From assembly GCA_964346815.1 (NCBI GenBank), contig CAYFWF010000019.1:62001-126000 (forward strand): 64,000 bases of DNA, given 5' to 3'. The DNA is from CAYFWF01 sp964346815. Its GTDB lineage: Bacteria; Acidobacteriota; Aminicenantia; Aminicenantales; Aminicenantaceae. A program made the position numbers and the translations under genes. The notes under the pieces were generated by a model. The model searched no databases. It saw only the letters and a list, made by a program, of their open reading frames with translations, and was not told the DNA's origin. Position 1 is the first letter of the stretch. The number at the start of each line of letters is the position of its first letter. Shown here piece by piece: positions 1-8,577 of the stretch.

Positions 1-2
1 AA

Positions 3-2726
3 CAACTGGACAAGAGACTCAAACCTGAAGGATTGACCATACGTCTTTACCCCACGAGTTACCCCTCTTCCTCAGCAGGTGGTTGGCTGGCCCAGGGTGG
101 AGCCGGCATAGGATCCTTTGAATACGGCTGGTTCTCTGAAAATGTGGAGAGGGCAAGGATCGTCCTGCCCAGCGGCGAGGTCAAAGAGGTTTCCGGAAAA
201 GACATGGAGATGGTGGCTGATGCAGAAGGGACTACAGGCCTTATCAGCCAGCTAACCATACACGTTCAGAACCTGAGCGATATCGGTGTGAGAGCCATTG
301 CATGTCCTGATGCGCATAAACTTTCCAGGATCTTTCAAAAATTTATCGATCAAGACCTTCCCATCTGGTCTCTGGTTTTCATCAATCCCCGAATGGCGGA
401 GATGAAGAACCGGGCTCCTGTGCTCACTCATCACGGCCATCCCGTAGAGCACAAGGTGATCCTTCCGGCTGCTTATATTGCTACACTGGCATTCAGGGAA
501 AAAGACAGGGAGAAGATCACATCTCAGCTTCCCGAAATAGTGAAAGCCTGTGAGGGTGAGGTCCTTAAGCAGGAAATCGCCGATCACGAATGGGAACAGA
601 GGTTCAAATTGATGGTGGTCAAGCGGCTCGGACCCTCTTTGGTCCCCGCTGAGGTCGTCGTCCCTCTGGATAAATTAGGGGATGTGATGGCTGAGATCGA
701 GGACAAGGTCAATCAGCCCGTGGTCAAAGAAGGAGTGATCATCAAGAAAGGGCGAGAAGGGAAGCCGGAAGCCGTCATCTTGGGATTCATTCCGAGCGAT
801 CAGAGGAAATTTTCTTACAACTTTGTATTCGGGCTCGTGTTGAGCATCATGAAGATCGCCCGGAAGCATGGCGGACGTCCCTACTCCACCGGACTGTACT
901 TTACGTATAGAACAGGAGAAATTTTAGGAAAAGACAGGACGAAAAGGCTCAGGTCCTTTAAAAAGCAGGTCGATCCCGATAGGATTCTCAATCCCGATAA
1001 AGTTATGGGTGGCAAACCGGTTGGGAAAGCGCTCGGAGTGGCCAGTCTCTTCGAGCCTGTGATCAGACCTTTCGGGAACACGGTTGTCACTCGGGTTGGA
1101 GAGAGGATCGAGAAGCCTGTAGGAGGGATACCTCCTGATGTGGCCTGGTATGCCTACGCCTGTTCTCAATGCGGCTATTGTTTGGATGAATGCGACCAAT
1201 TCTTCGGCCGGGGATGGGAGAGCCAATCACCGAGAGGGAAATGGTACTGGCTGCGTCAATATCAGGAAGGAAAGGTGAAATGGAACCAGTTCATGGTGGA
1301 CACGATGCTGGTGTGTACCACCTGTGAGTTCTGCAACCTGCGCTGTTCGGCGGCGCTTCCCATCGAGCCGGCATGGATGGAGCTGCGGGGAAAACTGGTG
1401 CATGAGAACAAAAGGATGACATTTCCTCCCTTTGAGATGATGTCCGCAGCGCTTCGAGCGGAGGGCAATATCTGGGCCGGATACAGAAAGAATCGGACCG
1501 AATGGTTCCCAGAGGATCTTTGGAAAAAGCATGGTCCTGGCATTCAAAGCAAGAATATCTATTTTGCGGGATGCACCGCTTCCTATGTGGAACATGACAT
1601 AGGGGCGGCTGCCGTCACTCTGCTGGATTCTGCAGGAGTCGATTTTTCATATCTCGGCAACGTCGAGAACTGCTGTGGGACGCCCATGCTGGTTGCGGGG
1701 AAATGGGATGTTTTTGCAGAAATAATCAAGAAGAACATCGATGCCGTAAAAGCATCTGGAGCGGACACGGTCATAACCTCTTGTCCGGCCTGTGATATGA
1801 TGTGGCGCCATACCTATAAAGAATGGGCAGAGAAGCTCGGGATTGATTTTGATATCCAGACAAAACATTACAGCGAGGTGATCGCCGACAAGATCAGAAG
1901 GGACGAGTTCAAATATACCCATTCAGTCGATAAAAAGGTCACCTGGCATGATTCCTGTCACATCGGACGCGTCTCGGGTATCTACGATGAGCCCCGGGAA
2001 GTCATCAAGGCCATCCCCGGTGTCGAGTTCGAGGAAATGGCCCATAACCGTCAGGATGGGCACTGCTGCGGAAGCGTCCTGACCTTGATCAAGGATCCTC
2101 CGGTGGCCCATGAGATCGGAAAATCCCGATTGGACGAGGCGAGCGATATCCATGCAGATTCAGTTCTGGCTCTCTGTCCCTGCTGTGAATTTCAGCTGCG
2201 TGTGAGCAAAGATAAAAAGGACTTATCCGTTGATATTCATGATCTAGCTGCCTTCGCCTGTAAAGGATTGGGAAAGGAATTTCGAGATCCCAGCCCGGAA
2301 GTGCAGAAGCAGTGGTCGGTTTTTGAAGGCATGATCGCAATGATGACACCTCAGGGATTCGCAGACTTGATGGATACCATGTGGCCTCAAATGCTGGATG
2401 CCATGCCATTGGGAATGGGCAGGATGATGCGGACCGTCGGGAAGCTCGGATTTTTCGGAGACACCCTGTTCGCCTTGATGAAGCCCGTCTTTCCTATCCT
2501 CTTTCCGAAGCTTCTTCCCAGAATGATGCCCAAGGTCATGCCCACCATGCTGGAACGTGTGTCCCGGATGATTCCCATGCCGGATTATATGGCAGAACAA
2601 ATGCCGGAAATGATGCCCAAGGTCATGGACAATCTCATGCCTCACATGCTCCCCGACGTGGTTCCACTGGCAGTTCCGAAGATGATCGCCCATCTTCGCA
2701 ATCGAACTCAACCTGCAGCAGCTTAA
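3..2726 (+). CDS. FAD-linked oxidase / Fe-S / CCG-domain fusion oxidoreductase, 5'-truncated
   Basis: The reading frame is open from base 3, so the true start lies left of the window. The first part is the end of an FAD-binding oxidase domain (GGWLAQGGAGIGS) and the FAD-oxidase C domain, to about base 1010. Two four-cysteine clusters follow, CSQCGYCLDEC near 1161 and CTTCEFCNLRC near 1317, as in GlpC/HdrD-type 4Fe-4S domains. Two CCG domains come next (NCCG with CPAC near 1670-1800; HCCG with CPCC near 2060-2190). The family oxidises 2-hydroxyacids such as lactate or glycolate and passes electrons through the Fe-S clusters to quinone or a heterodisulfide-like partner; the substrate cannot be told from sequence. 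The last ~130 residues are an unusual Met/Pro-rich tail with repeated MMPKVMP-like units and no metal-binding cysteines. No neighbour in the window explains the substrate. Confidence 0.85.
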   Translation, partial: QLDKRLKPEGLTIRLYPTSYPSSSAGGWLAQGGAGIGSFEYGWFSENVERARIVLPSGEVKEVSGKDMEMVADAEGTTGLISQLTIHVQNLSDIGVRAIACPDAHKLSRIFQKFIDQDLPIWSLVFINPRMAEMKNRAPVLTHHGHPVEHKVILPAAYIATLAFREKDREKITSQLPEIVKACEGEVLKQEIADHEWEQRFKLMVVKRLGPSLVPAEVVVPLDKLGDVMAEIEDKVNQPVVKEGVIIKKGREGKPEAVILGFIPSDQRKFSYNFVFGLVLSIMKIARKHGGRPYSTGLYFTYRTGEILGKDRTKRLRSFKKQVDPDRILNPDKVMGGKPVGKALGVASLFEPVIRPFGNTVVTRVGERIEKPVGGIPPDVAWYAYACSQCGYCLDECDQFFGRGWESQSPRGKWYWLRQYQEGKVKWNQFMVDTMLVCTTCEFCNLRCSAALPIEPAWMELRGKLVHENKRMTFPPFEMMSAALRAEGNIWAGYRKNRTEWFPEDLWKKHGPGIQSKNIYFAGCTASYVEHDIGAAAVTLLDSAGVDFSYLGNVENCCGTPMLVAGKWDVFAEIIKKNIDAVKASGADTVITSCPACDMMWRHTYKEWAEKLGIDFDIQTKHYSEVIADKIRRDEFKYTHSVDKKVTWHDSCHIGRVSGIYDEPREVIKAIPGVEFEEMAHNRQDGHCCGSVLTLIKDPPVAHEIGKSRLDEASDIHADSVLALCPCCEFQLRVSKDKKDLSVDIHDLAAFACKGLGKEFRDPSPEVQKQWSVFEGMIAMMTPQGFADLMDTMWPQMLDAMPLGMGRMMRTVGKLGFFGDTLFALMKPVFPILFPKLLPRMMPKVMPTMLERVSRMIPMPDYMAEQMPEMMPKVMDNLMPHMLPDVVPLAVPKMIAHLRNRTQPAAA

Positions 2727-3184
2727 AAAGGTCGGTTTTCCTCCCTTTTGTGTGGGCATGAATTTTAAAGTGTTCTTTGCCATCAGGCACCTCCTCCGCT
2801 CTAGTGAGGATCTTTAACGCCATTCCCCCATCGCTCTTCTCAGCGGCTGCGTAACTCCGCACGTCTGTTCCTCATCCCTCCTACCCTGACTTTTATTCCT
2901 GTGTTTGTAAGGATCTTGAAATCTTAAGCATAGTCGTGCTCAATACATACTCGCCGACAATATGGGAAAACCCATATTGTTCCCTTCGAAGAACGATTCG
3001 TGAAGGCTAGATCCTCAATGGCGCTGCGGAGATGCCTGATGGCTTTTTCAATCAGAGTGCATCAACACAAACTGGAAGTTAGATTTTTCCTTCCTTCAGA
3101 TCGGGATAATGAATCCAGGTGGGATGAAATTCAGGATTGTCAAGTATGGGAAAAGAGATCGGTAGTACCAAAGAATCGGTCGAA
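2727..3184. other. Intergenic stretch without a supportable gene
   Basis: These bases separate the oxidoreductase from the convergent DUF4097 operon. A short plus-strand open frame (3000-3206) has no ribosome site, no recognisable motif and runs into the terminator, so I do not call it. The only structure seen is the perfect palindrome at 2957-2980. No RNA gene was recognised. Confidence 0.5.
2957..2980. repeat. Perfect 10-bp inverted repeat with AAAA loop
   Basis: ACAATATGGG, a four-base AAAA loop and CCCATATTGT form an exact palindrome. It lies 230 bases after the oxidoreductase stop. There is no T-tract on either side, so it is a poor intrinsic terminator. It could be an operator, a processing hairpin or a transcription pause site. 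Confidence 0.6.
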
Positions 3185-3214
3185 TAAAAAAAGGGCAGGC
3201 CGTTGAGCCTGCCC
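3185..3214 (-). terminator. Intrinsic terminator of the sigma/anti-sigma/DUF4097 operon
   Basis: An 8-bp GC-rich stem (GGGCAGGC / GCCTGCCC) with a six-base loop is followed on the minus strand by a run of seven T. It sits about 25 bases after the stop codon of the last gene of the minus-strand operon. Confidence 0.9.
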
Positions 3215-3239
3215 TCATCGCTTGATTTTTTCTTCTGCT

Positions 3240-4073
3240 CTATTGGGATTTGCGGATGTAGATGTCTCCATCGTAGGAAACGAACTGGAATTCTGATCCG
3301 CCTCCGTTTATAGTCCCATAAATGAACTCGCCGAAGCTGATCCTGTATTTTCCTCCCTTTTTTCGCTCGTCCTGGACCTTCTGCTGGTTCGTTTTGATGT
3401 CGATCGGGAAATCGCTGTAGATCTTACCTTCCTGCGTTCTCATCTTGACATTGGCTTTCAAAGCTGCAGGAAAAGTCACGTCGATATCCCCATCGTAAGA
3501 ACTGAAAGACATCGGTTTTCCAGGATCGATTTGATCGAAGGTGACCAGGATTTCGCCGTCGTAGGAATTGGCGACAGCAGACCCCGAGATTTTCTTCAGG
3601 GTCACGTTCCCTTCATAATTTGAGACTTCGATCTCGCCGGTCACATTTTCCACCAGAATATTTCCGTTATCGAGGCTGCTGAGTTTCAACGAAGTTTTGA
3701 AGGGAACTTGGATGGTGAGGTCGACTGTATTGTCATAGGCAGAGACATGCACTTCCATCACGTTGTTGTCTTCTTCGACGATCAGTCCTGTTCTGGCAAC
3801 AGAAATACGCTGCATTCCTTTGGCTTTTTCGGATACTTCTTCTCTTTCCTGAATCTTTTCTCCGCGCAGTTTTGCTTCGATGATCACTTCTTTCCCGTTG
3901 TACCCTTTGACCGTGATAGCTCCGCTGTGGACCGAGGCCTCGACGAGTCCCGGTTTCGAAGGATCGCTGAAAGGCACGGTCGCCCGGTCACCTGCTGCCT
4001 GTTGGGCATAGACGATGGCTCCTGCGAACACCAGCAAAGCGGTGAGGCCTAAAGAGATATGATATCTGTTCAT
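3240..4073 (-). CDS. Secreted DUF4097-family beta-repeat protein
   Basis: The 277-residue protein begins with a Sec signal peptide (hydrophobic residues 5-22, cleavage likely after VYAQ). The rest is a series of short beta-strands with recurring GxIxVxxYxG-like turns (SYDGEILV, SYDGDIDV, SYDGDIYI), the pattern of DUF4097 proteins, which are thought to fold as a right-handed beta-helix. The biochemical role of the family is unknown. It is the last gene of an operon with an ECF sigma factor, an anti-sigma factor and a second DUF4097 protein 14 bases upstream. This suggests an envelope protein whose level is set by, or which feeds back on, the sigma factor. Confidence 0.8.
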   Translation of the reverse strand: MNRYHISLGLTALLVFAGAIVYAQQAAGDRATVPFSDPSKPGLVEASVHSGAITVKGYNGKEVIIEAKLRGEKIQEREEVSEKAKGMQRISVARTGLIVEEDNNVMEVHVSAYDNTVDLTIQVPFKTSLKLSSLDNGNILVENVTGEIEVSNYEGNVTLKKISGSAVANSYDGEILVTFDQIDPGKPMSFSSYDGDIDVTFPAALKANVKMRTQEGKIYSDFPIDIKTNQQKVQDERKKGGKYRISFGEFIYGTINGGGSEFQFVSYDGDIYIRKSQ

Positions 4074-4087
4074 TTTATCCTCCTGAA

Positions 4088-4945
4088 TTATTTCTTGATT
4101 ATCAGAATATCCCCGTTCAGGGTATCCATTTTGATTTCTGGACCTCCCGATCCCACCCGGACACCTGTGGAGCGGTTACTCTTGTAGACATATTTTCCAT
4201 TTTTCCGTTTGACACTCGAGGAAGATACGGTCGGCAAATAGGATACGCCAAAATCCGAGTAAGCATCTCCATTGAAAGTTTTCAGCTGGAAATCTGCGGA
4301 GAGGTTTTCCAAAAAAGCGACTTCGATATCTCCGTTAATGGTTTTAAAGGAGCAATCCGAAGCGGGATTCCGGCTGAAAACCACTTTGACTTCACCGTTA
4401 ACCGTATGGGCTCTCCCCGAACCGGACAATGCATTCATAGTGATCGCTCCGTTGACATTCCTGACTTCGAATTCCCCTTCGACATTGTCCACTCTGATAT
4501 CTCCGTCTGTGACGGTTTGGAGGAAGACGTTGGTCTTGCGGGGGACCTTGATTTCGAAATCATAATGGACCCGATATCCAGGATCATGCATGCTTTCCGG
4601 TTCATGACTATGCCGGCACCTAAAGGGCCCATCCACGTAAATATCGATGACGTTTTCCTCTTGAGTGATGTCAAGCATTACCTCTTTCTGGGCCTTTTCG
4701 ATTCTCCCTTCGGTCCGTGCTTTGATCATCTTGTGGGCAATGAGCCTGACTTCTGTTCCGTTGTATCCTGTCACAACGATCGATCCGAAGATATTGTCCA
4801 CCTGAAGATCTTTGGGCTTGGAGAGGTCCTTGAATTTCAAGGTTTTGGTGATTTCCTCTTCCTTTTCAAAACGGAGTGTATCGCCCTGGAGGAAAAGAAA
4901 TCCCATGACAAAGGCAACCGACAGTAGCAGAAATGGTTTTCTCAT
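4088..4945 (-). CDS. Secreted DUF4097-family beta-repeat protein, paralog of its neighbour
   Basis: I choose the ATG at 4945, preceded by AGAGGAAG, rather than the longer frame from 5017, which would overlap the anti-sigma gene. From 4945 the 286-residue product opens with a clean signal peptide (MRKPFLLLSVAFVMGFLFLQG). The mature part carries repeated NGAITM, NGEVKVVF, NGDIEVAF and NGDILII turns, matching DUF4097. It shares this architecture with the downstream gene and lies 10 bases after the anti-sigma stop, so the four genes very probably form one transcript. Function beyond an exported beta-helix is unknown. Confidence 0.8.
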   Translation of the reverse strand: MRKPFLLLSVAFVMGFLFLQGDTLRFEKEEEITKTLKFKDLSKPKDLQVDNIFGSIVVTGYNGTEVRLIAHKMIKARTEGRIEKAQKEVMLDITQEENVIDIYVDGPFRCRHSHEPESMHDPGYRVHYDFEIKVPRKTNVFLQTVTDGDIRVDNVEGEFEVRNVNGAITMNALSGSGRAHTVNGEVKVVFSRNPASDCSFKTINGDIEVAFLENLSADFQLKTFNGDAYSDFGVSYLPTVSSSSVKRKNGKYVYKSNRSTGVRVGSGGPEIKMDTLNGDILIIKK

Positions 4946-4955
4946 TTTCTTCCTC

Positions 4956-5762
4956 TTAAAAGCTGAGCTCTTGGATACCGCGTTCAAGCTTTTGCTTGAC
5001 ACCCGGGTCGAGCTCATTGGCCCGGATCAGTTTCCTGAAGGATTCTAGAGCCTGTCTCTCCTGCATGTTGACAAGGAGATCGATCAATGCCACCTGTAAA
5101 AGGGGAGAAGTCTGTTTGGATAGAGATTGGACCACACCTTCTCTGACAGAGGGATAGTCATAGAAAAGATAAAGGGCATCCACCGCAGCCAGCCTGACAT
5201 TGATATTGGGATCGCTGTCCAGGGTATCGAGAAGGGCATCGATGGTTTGTGCATCGGGTTCCTTCAAGTCATAACTCAAGTTGATGCCTTTGAGGCGCTG
5301 GATAGACGACCGCTGTTCCATCAGAGAAACAGCGAGCATCTGCCGCATGCCCTGGATTTCCCGGCGGAGTTCTGCATTCTGATTGGCGGGGCGGAGGAAA
5401 TATCCGGTGGCCAATCCAGCAAAAAGGAGAAGAAAGCCGAGCCCGAACTGCAGGGCAGGACGTCTCCTCCATGAACCGTCGAACAGACTGCGGAAGAATC
5501 TGCGCAGGTGCTGGACTGGTCTCTCTTGGTGCATCTCTTCTTTGTATTCTTCCAGCATCCCGTAGAAACGCTGCCTGAGTCCGTTGCTGGGACGTTCTTC
5601 AGGGAGAACGCCCAGTTTTGTCCAAAGGGCGCTCAAATTCTCCAGTTCTTCTCTGCATGAGGGGCATTCTGCGATGTGGGACTGAATCATTTCCATGGAT
5701 CCCTGATCCAATTCTCCGACCAAAAAGTCCGGAAATTGTTCTTTTATATGTTCGCATCTCAT
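4956..5762 (-). CDS. Membrane anti-sigma factor with zf-HC2 domain and HEAT-like outer region
   Basis: Residues 1-40 carry the anti-sigma zinc-finger pattern (HIAECPSCREEL, an HxxxCxxC core) that binds ECF sigma factors. A transmembrane helix follows at about residues 103-124. The C-terminal ~110 residues, predicted outside the membrane, look like HEAT-type helical pairs (NVRLAAVDALYLF, LLQVALIDLLVNM). The start codon overlaps the sigma stop by four bases (ATGA), so the two are translationally coupled. The protein should hold the sigma factor at the membrane and release it on an envelope signal. The HEAT-like sensor region recurs in a shorter form in the second anti-sigma factor at 57.4-58.1 kb. 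Confidence 0.85.
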   Translation of the reverse strand: MRCEHIKEQFPDFLVGELDQGSMEMIQSHIAECPSCREELENLSALWTKLGVLPEERPSNGLRQRFYGMLEEYKEEMHQERPVQHLRRFFRSLFDGSWRRRPALQFGLGFLLLFAGLATGYFLRPANQNAELRREIQGMRQMLAVSLMEQRSSIQRLKGINLSYDLKEPDAQTIDALLDTLDSDPNINVRLAAVDALYLFYDYPSVREGVVQSLSKQTSPLLQVALIDLLVNMQERQALESFRKLIRANELDPGVKQKLERGIQELSF

Positions 5763-6346
5763 GACACGGTTCCTCCTTGGAGTTCAAAATAAATTTTGCC
5801 CAATTCCTTAATGGCCCGATGGACATGGGCCTTAACCGTCCCTATATGACAGCCTAAAATCTCAGCGATCTCTTTGTATTTCAGGTCCTGGTATCGGCTG
5901 AGTATCAGGACCTCTCTTTTCTTTAAGGGAAGTTTTGCCAGTGCCTGGCGCAGAAGCAGGACTTCCTGCCCATCTTCCATTCTTTCAGCAGGCGAAGGAT
6001 CCGAAGTAACAGGATCGCTCCATTGTTCCTCCAGGGGCATTTCGTCTTTCTTTTTTCGCAGGTAATCGATGTGCACATTGCGGCCGATCTGGTACATCCA
6101 GAGCGTGAATTTACTCCTTCCCTGGTAGGTGGTGCGATATTTCAACATGCGCATAAAGACCTCCTGGACGAGATCTTCGCTGATGTTTCTGTTTGCGGTC
6201 AGACGCAGGAAAAAGTTAAAAAGAGGGATGTGGTATTTCTCGAAGAGAACAGCCAGTTTTTCGACATTTCCTATTTTGACTTCTTCCATCAGTTTGTTGT
6301 CCGAGTAAGAATTCACCACATTCGATCCTTGGTTTTTTCGTTCCAT
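5759..6346 (-). CDS. ECF-type RNA polymerase sigma factor
   Basis: The 195-residue protein has sigma region 2 (LFEKYHIPLFNFFLRLT, EDLVQEVFMRML, LWMYQIGRNVHIDYLRKK) and region 4 with a helix-turn-helix (LKYKEIAEILGCHIGTVKAHVHRAIKEL). Regions 1 and 3 are absent, as in the ECF class. It heads the operon with its anti-sigma factor and two secreted DUF4097 proteins. The ATG at 6346 has no Shine-Dalgarno sequence and sits only a few bases after a possible ECF-type -10, so translation may be leaderless. Its regulon cannot be read from this window, but self-regulation is likely. Confidence 0.9.
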   Translation of the reverse strand: MERKNQGSNVVNSYSDNKLMEEVKIGNVEKLAVLFEKYHIPLFNFFLRLTANRNISEDLVQEVFMRMLKYRTTYQGRSKFTLWMYQIGRNVHIDYLRKKKDEMPLEEQWSDPVTSDPSPAERMEDGQEVLLLRQALAKLPLKKREVLILSRYQDLKYKEIAEILGCHIGTVKAHVHRAIKELGKIYFELQGGTVS

Positions 6347-6350
6347 AGTG

Positions 6351-6379
6351 TAAGACTTGCCTTTTGAAAAAAGGTTACA
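6351..6379 (-). promoter_or_regulatory. Possible ECF-type autoregulated promoter
   Basis: Read on the minus strand, TGTAACC (6379-6373) is followed after 16 bases by GTCTTA (6356-6351). The AAC-containing -35 and GTC-containing -10 resemble many ECF promoters. It lies directly upstream of the sigma gene. This is pattern matching only; a sigma-70 promoter elsewhere is not excluded. Confidence 0.35.
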
Positions 6380-6507
6380 CCAAAAGAGAAAAAAATGAAA
6401 TGGATATGGGACAGACGCTCGTTATGTCCACACCTGTCTCACTGATTGACTTGGGTGAAGAGGGGTGATATAAAAGGGGATATCTTTTCTGAAGGCGGGT
6501 GAACAAA

Positions 6508-7509
6508 ATGTCTCAACTCACTTATAAAAAAGCGGGGGTCGATATCGACGAGGCCGGAGAATTCATCAAAAAAATAAAGCCGCTTCTCAAGAAGACTCAT
6601 CGTCCCGAAGTCCTGGGGAAAATCGGCGGATTCAGCGGTCTTTTCAGGCCGCGCCTCCAAAGATTCAAAGATCCTGTCATCGTCTCCTCGACCGACGGGG
6701 TCGGAACAAAGCTTTTGATCGCAGAATTGCTGGACAAGTACGACACCATCGGCCTCGATCTGGTCGCCATGTGTGTGGACGATGTCGTTGTCACAGGGGC
6801 AGAGCCTCTTTTTTTTCTGGATTATATTGCCTGCGGGAGGCTGGATAAAGAGAGGCTCTATGAGCTGATGAAAGGGATTGTGAGAGGCTGCCGGGAAGCA
6901 GGATGCGCCCTGATCGGGGGTGAGACAGCCGAGCTGCCTGGAATGTATCGGGCGGACAGGTTCGACCTGGCTGGCTTTTGTGTGGGCATGGTGAGCCGGG
7001 ACAAAGTCATTGATGGCCGGTCATGCCGGAGAGGAGATAAAATCATCGGCCTTTCTTCCAACGGGCTTCACAGCAACGGATATTCTCTCGTGAGGAGGCT
7101 GTTCGAGAAAAAAGAAATAAGGGAAAAACTGGGGAAAGAATTGATCAGACCTACAAGGATATACACCCAGAATCTTCTCCATATCATGAAAAGGGTGAAA
7201 ATCAAAGCCATGGCCCATATCACAGGCGGAGGTTTTTATGACAACATCCCCCGGGTTCTGCCTGACGGAATTTCAGCCAGGATCGAGAAAGGAACCTGGC
7301 CAATTCCCCGGATTTTTCGAACCATACAGGAGAGGGGCCGAATCGAGGAATCAGAGATGTTCCGGACATTCAACATGGGAGTGGGAATGGTAGTGATCCT
7401 CGGTCCGAGGAGTGTTCCATCAGCCCTGGAGCATTTGACAGGACTCGGCCAAAAGGCCTGGGTCATCGGCGAACTCATCCAAGGGAAAAACGATGTGTTA
7501 CTGCTCTGA
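6508..7509 (+). CDS. purM: Phosphoribosylformylglycinamidine cyclo-ligase (AIR synthetase)
   Basis: PurM closes the imidazole ring of AIR with ATP, the fifth step of purine synthesis, in the cytosol. The 333-residue length matches the family. Diagnostic motifs are the N-terminal YKKAGVDIDEAG, the ATP-site STDGVGTKL, the DDVVVTGAEPLFFLDY segment and GGETAELPGMY. I take the ATG at 6508, six bases after GGGTGA, over the GTG at 6499. No other purine gene is nearby. Its stop overlaps the convergent racemase-like gene by 12 bases. Confidence 0.95.
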   Translation: MSQLTYKKAGVDIDEAGEFIKKIKPLLKKTHRPEVLGKIGGFSGLFRPRLQRFKDPVIVSSTDGVGTKLLIAELLDKYDTIGLDLVAMCVDDVVVTGAEPLFFLDYIACGRLDKERLYELMKGIVRGCREAGCALIGGETAELPGMYRADRFDLAGFCVGMVSRDKVIDGRSCRRGDKIIGLSSNGLHSNGYSLVRRLFEKKEIREKLGKELIRPTRIYTQNLLHIMKRVKIKAMAHITGGGFYDNIPRVLPDGISARIEKGTWPIPRIFRTIQERGRIEESEMFRTFNMGVGMVVILGPRSVPSALEHLTGLGQKAWVIGELIQGKNDVLLL

Positions 7510-8577
7510 TTCCCCAGAAAAGAATTTCCAGCTGTCTTTAATGTGCCGTTTCCACTCGAAAAGGTCTTCTCTTAGCTCGTAATTTGTCAGGGCCCGTGCG
7601 GTCTCCGGCGAGTACGTGTTCAGATATGACCCGATCGAGGCAATTTTTTCCTGTCCGATTTCGACCATGGAGAGTACATGCGTGAAGACCTCTGTTTTTT
7701 CGCAGCGATTTTTGATTTTTGCAGGAAATAAAAAATCGATCATCTTTGAGTTCGGGTTCAGAAAAGCGAGAGGAGTGATCCCATGGTCTCTAAAAGCTTT
7801 TTTCCAGAGCTCAAGAGAATAACCGTAGTGGGTGCAGTTGAGGCCCACCAGCAGAGGAGATTTATATGTACCGATCCTCTGGAGGGCTTCGTGGACATAC
7901 GCGAATATCAGCATCTCAGTCTCACTACCGTCATAATCTCTTTCTATGTAGTTTACGAGGTCCGGGCAGGCCTGCAAAATGATCCTTTCCGCTAAGAATC
8001 CCTTTTTCACGAGTCTGTCGTTGTAGACACCTTGACTCACCGTGGTTTGAGTGGCGAACAGGATGATCTTTGATTCGGGATGAACCTTGAGATTGTGAGC
8101 TATGAGCTCGACACTTGCGTCGATGATCCCTATAACGGGAATCTTGGTTTGTTTGGAGAAAGCAGTACCTTCGAAAATAGATGAGAGGGTGTTGCAGCCG
8201 ATCAGGATCATATCTGGTTCATAATTCTTTTCCAGACTCTTTAGAGCGCTGTCGAAGATGGACACCTTTTCCTCGAGCGTTTTCAGGCTGTTGTAACCGC
8301 CCTGGTTGGAGAAAAGGGCATTGAAGAAGATGAAGTGTGCCTTTCGGAGTCCCTTCCAATCCTTTGTTCGTTCCACGGCTTCAGCCATGATCGACAGTCC
8401 GCCCAGCCCAGAGTCCACCACACCTATGGTCACCTCCTCTTTATGAAAGAAATCGGATAATATGTCTTCTCGGCCCCACGAGGATTTTTCTGCACAGGAA
8501 AAACAGATAAGAACGAGAAGGCTGAGAGGAGAGATCAGGCTGCGGCTGCCAATCGTTTTTATGGCGTCTAAAATCAT
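7498..8577 (-). CDS. Lipoprotein homolog of glutamate racemase (Asp/Glu racemase family)
   Basis: From the ATG at 8577 the 359-residue product begins with a lipoprotein signal (lipobox ICFSC, acylated Cys about residue 28). The remainder resembles MurI: DSGLGGLSI near residue 55, the first catalytic cysteine in GCNTLS near 128, ACPDLVNYIE near 204 and the second in NCTHYG near 248. MurI makes D-glutamate for peptidoglycan in the cytosol; an exported, lipid-anchored version is unexpected. Both cysteines are kept, so racemase or a related activity on free amino acids outside the inner membrane is possible. A GTG at 8616 is an alternative start, but its Shine-Dalgarno spacing is zero. The gene overlaps purM tail to tail. 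Confidence 0.8.
   Translation of the reverse strand: MILDAIKTIGSRSLISPLSLLVLICFSCAEKSSWGREDILSDFFHKEEVTIGVVDSGLGGLSIMAEAVERTKDWKGLRKAHFIFFNALFSNQGGYNSLKTLEEKVSIFDSALKSLEKNYEPDMILIGCNTLSSIFEGTAFSKQTKIPVIGIIDASVELIAHNLKVHPESKIILFATQTTVSQGVYNDRLVKKGFLAERIILQACPDLVNYIERDYDGSETEMLIFAYVHEALQRIGTYKSPLLVGLNCTHYGYSLELWKKAFRDHGITPLAFLNPNSKMIDFLFPAKIKNRCEKTEVFTHVLSMVEIGQEKIASIGSYLNTYSPETARALTNYELREDLFEWKRHIKDSWKFFSGESEQ

Noticed and set aside
2244..2783. 179-residue minus-strand frame rich in His
   Set aside because: It is the antisense of the Met/Pro-rich tail, whose ATG codons read as CAT (His); it has no start signals.
3000..3206. 68-residue plus-strand open frame in the first intergenic region
   Set aside because: It has no ribosome site and no motif, and it ends in the terminator stem of the opposite operon.
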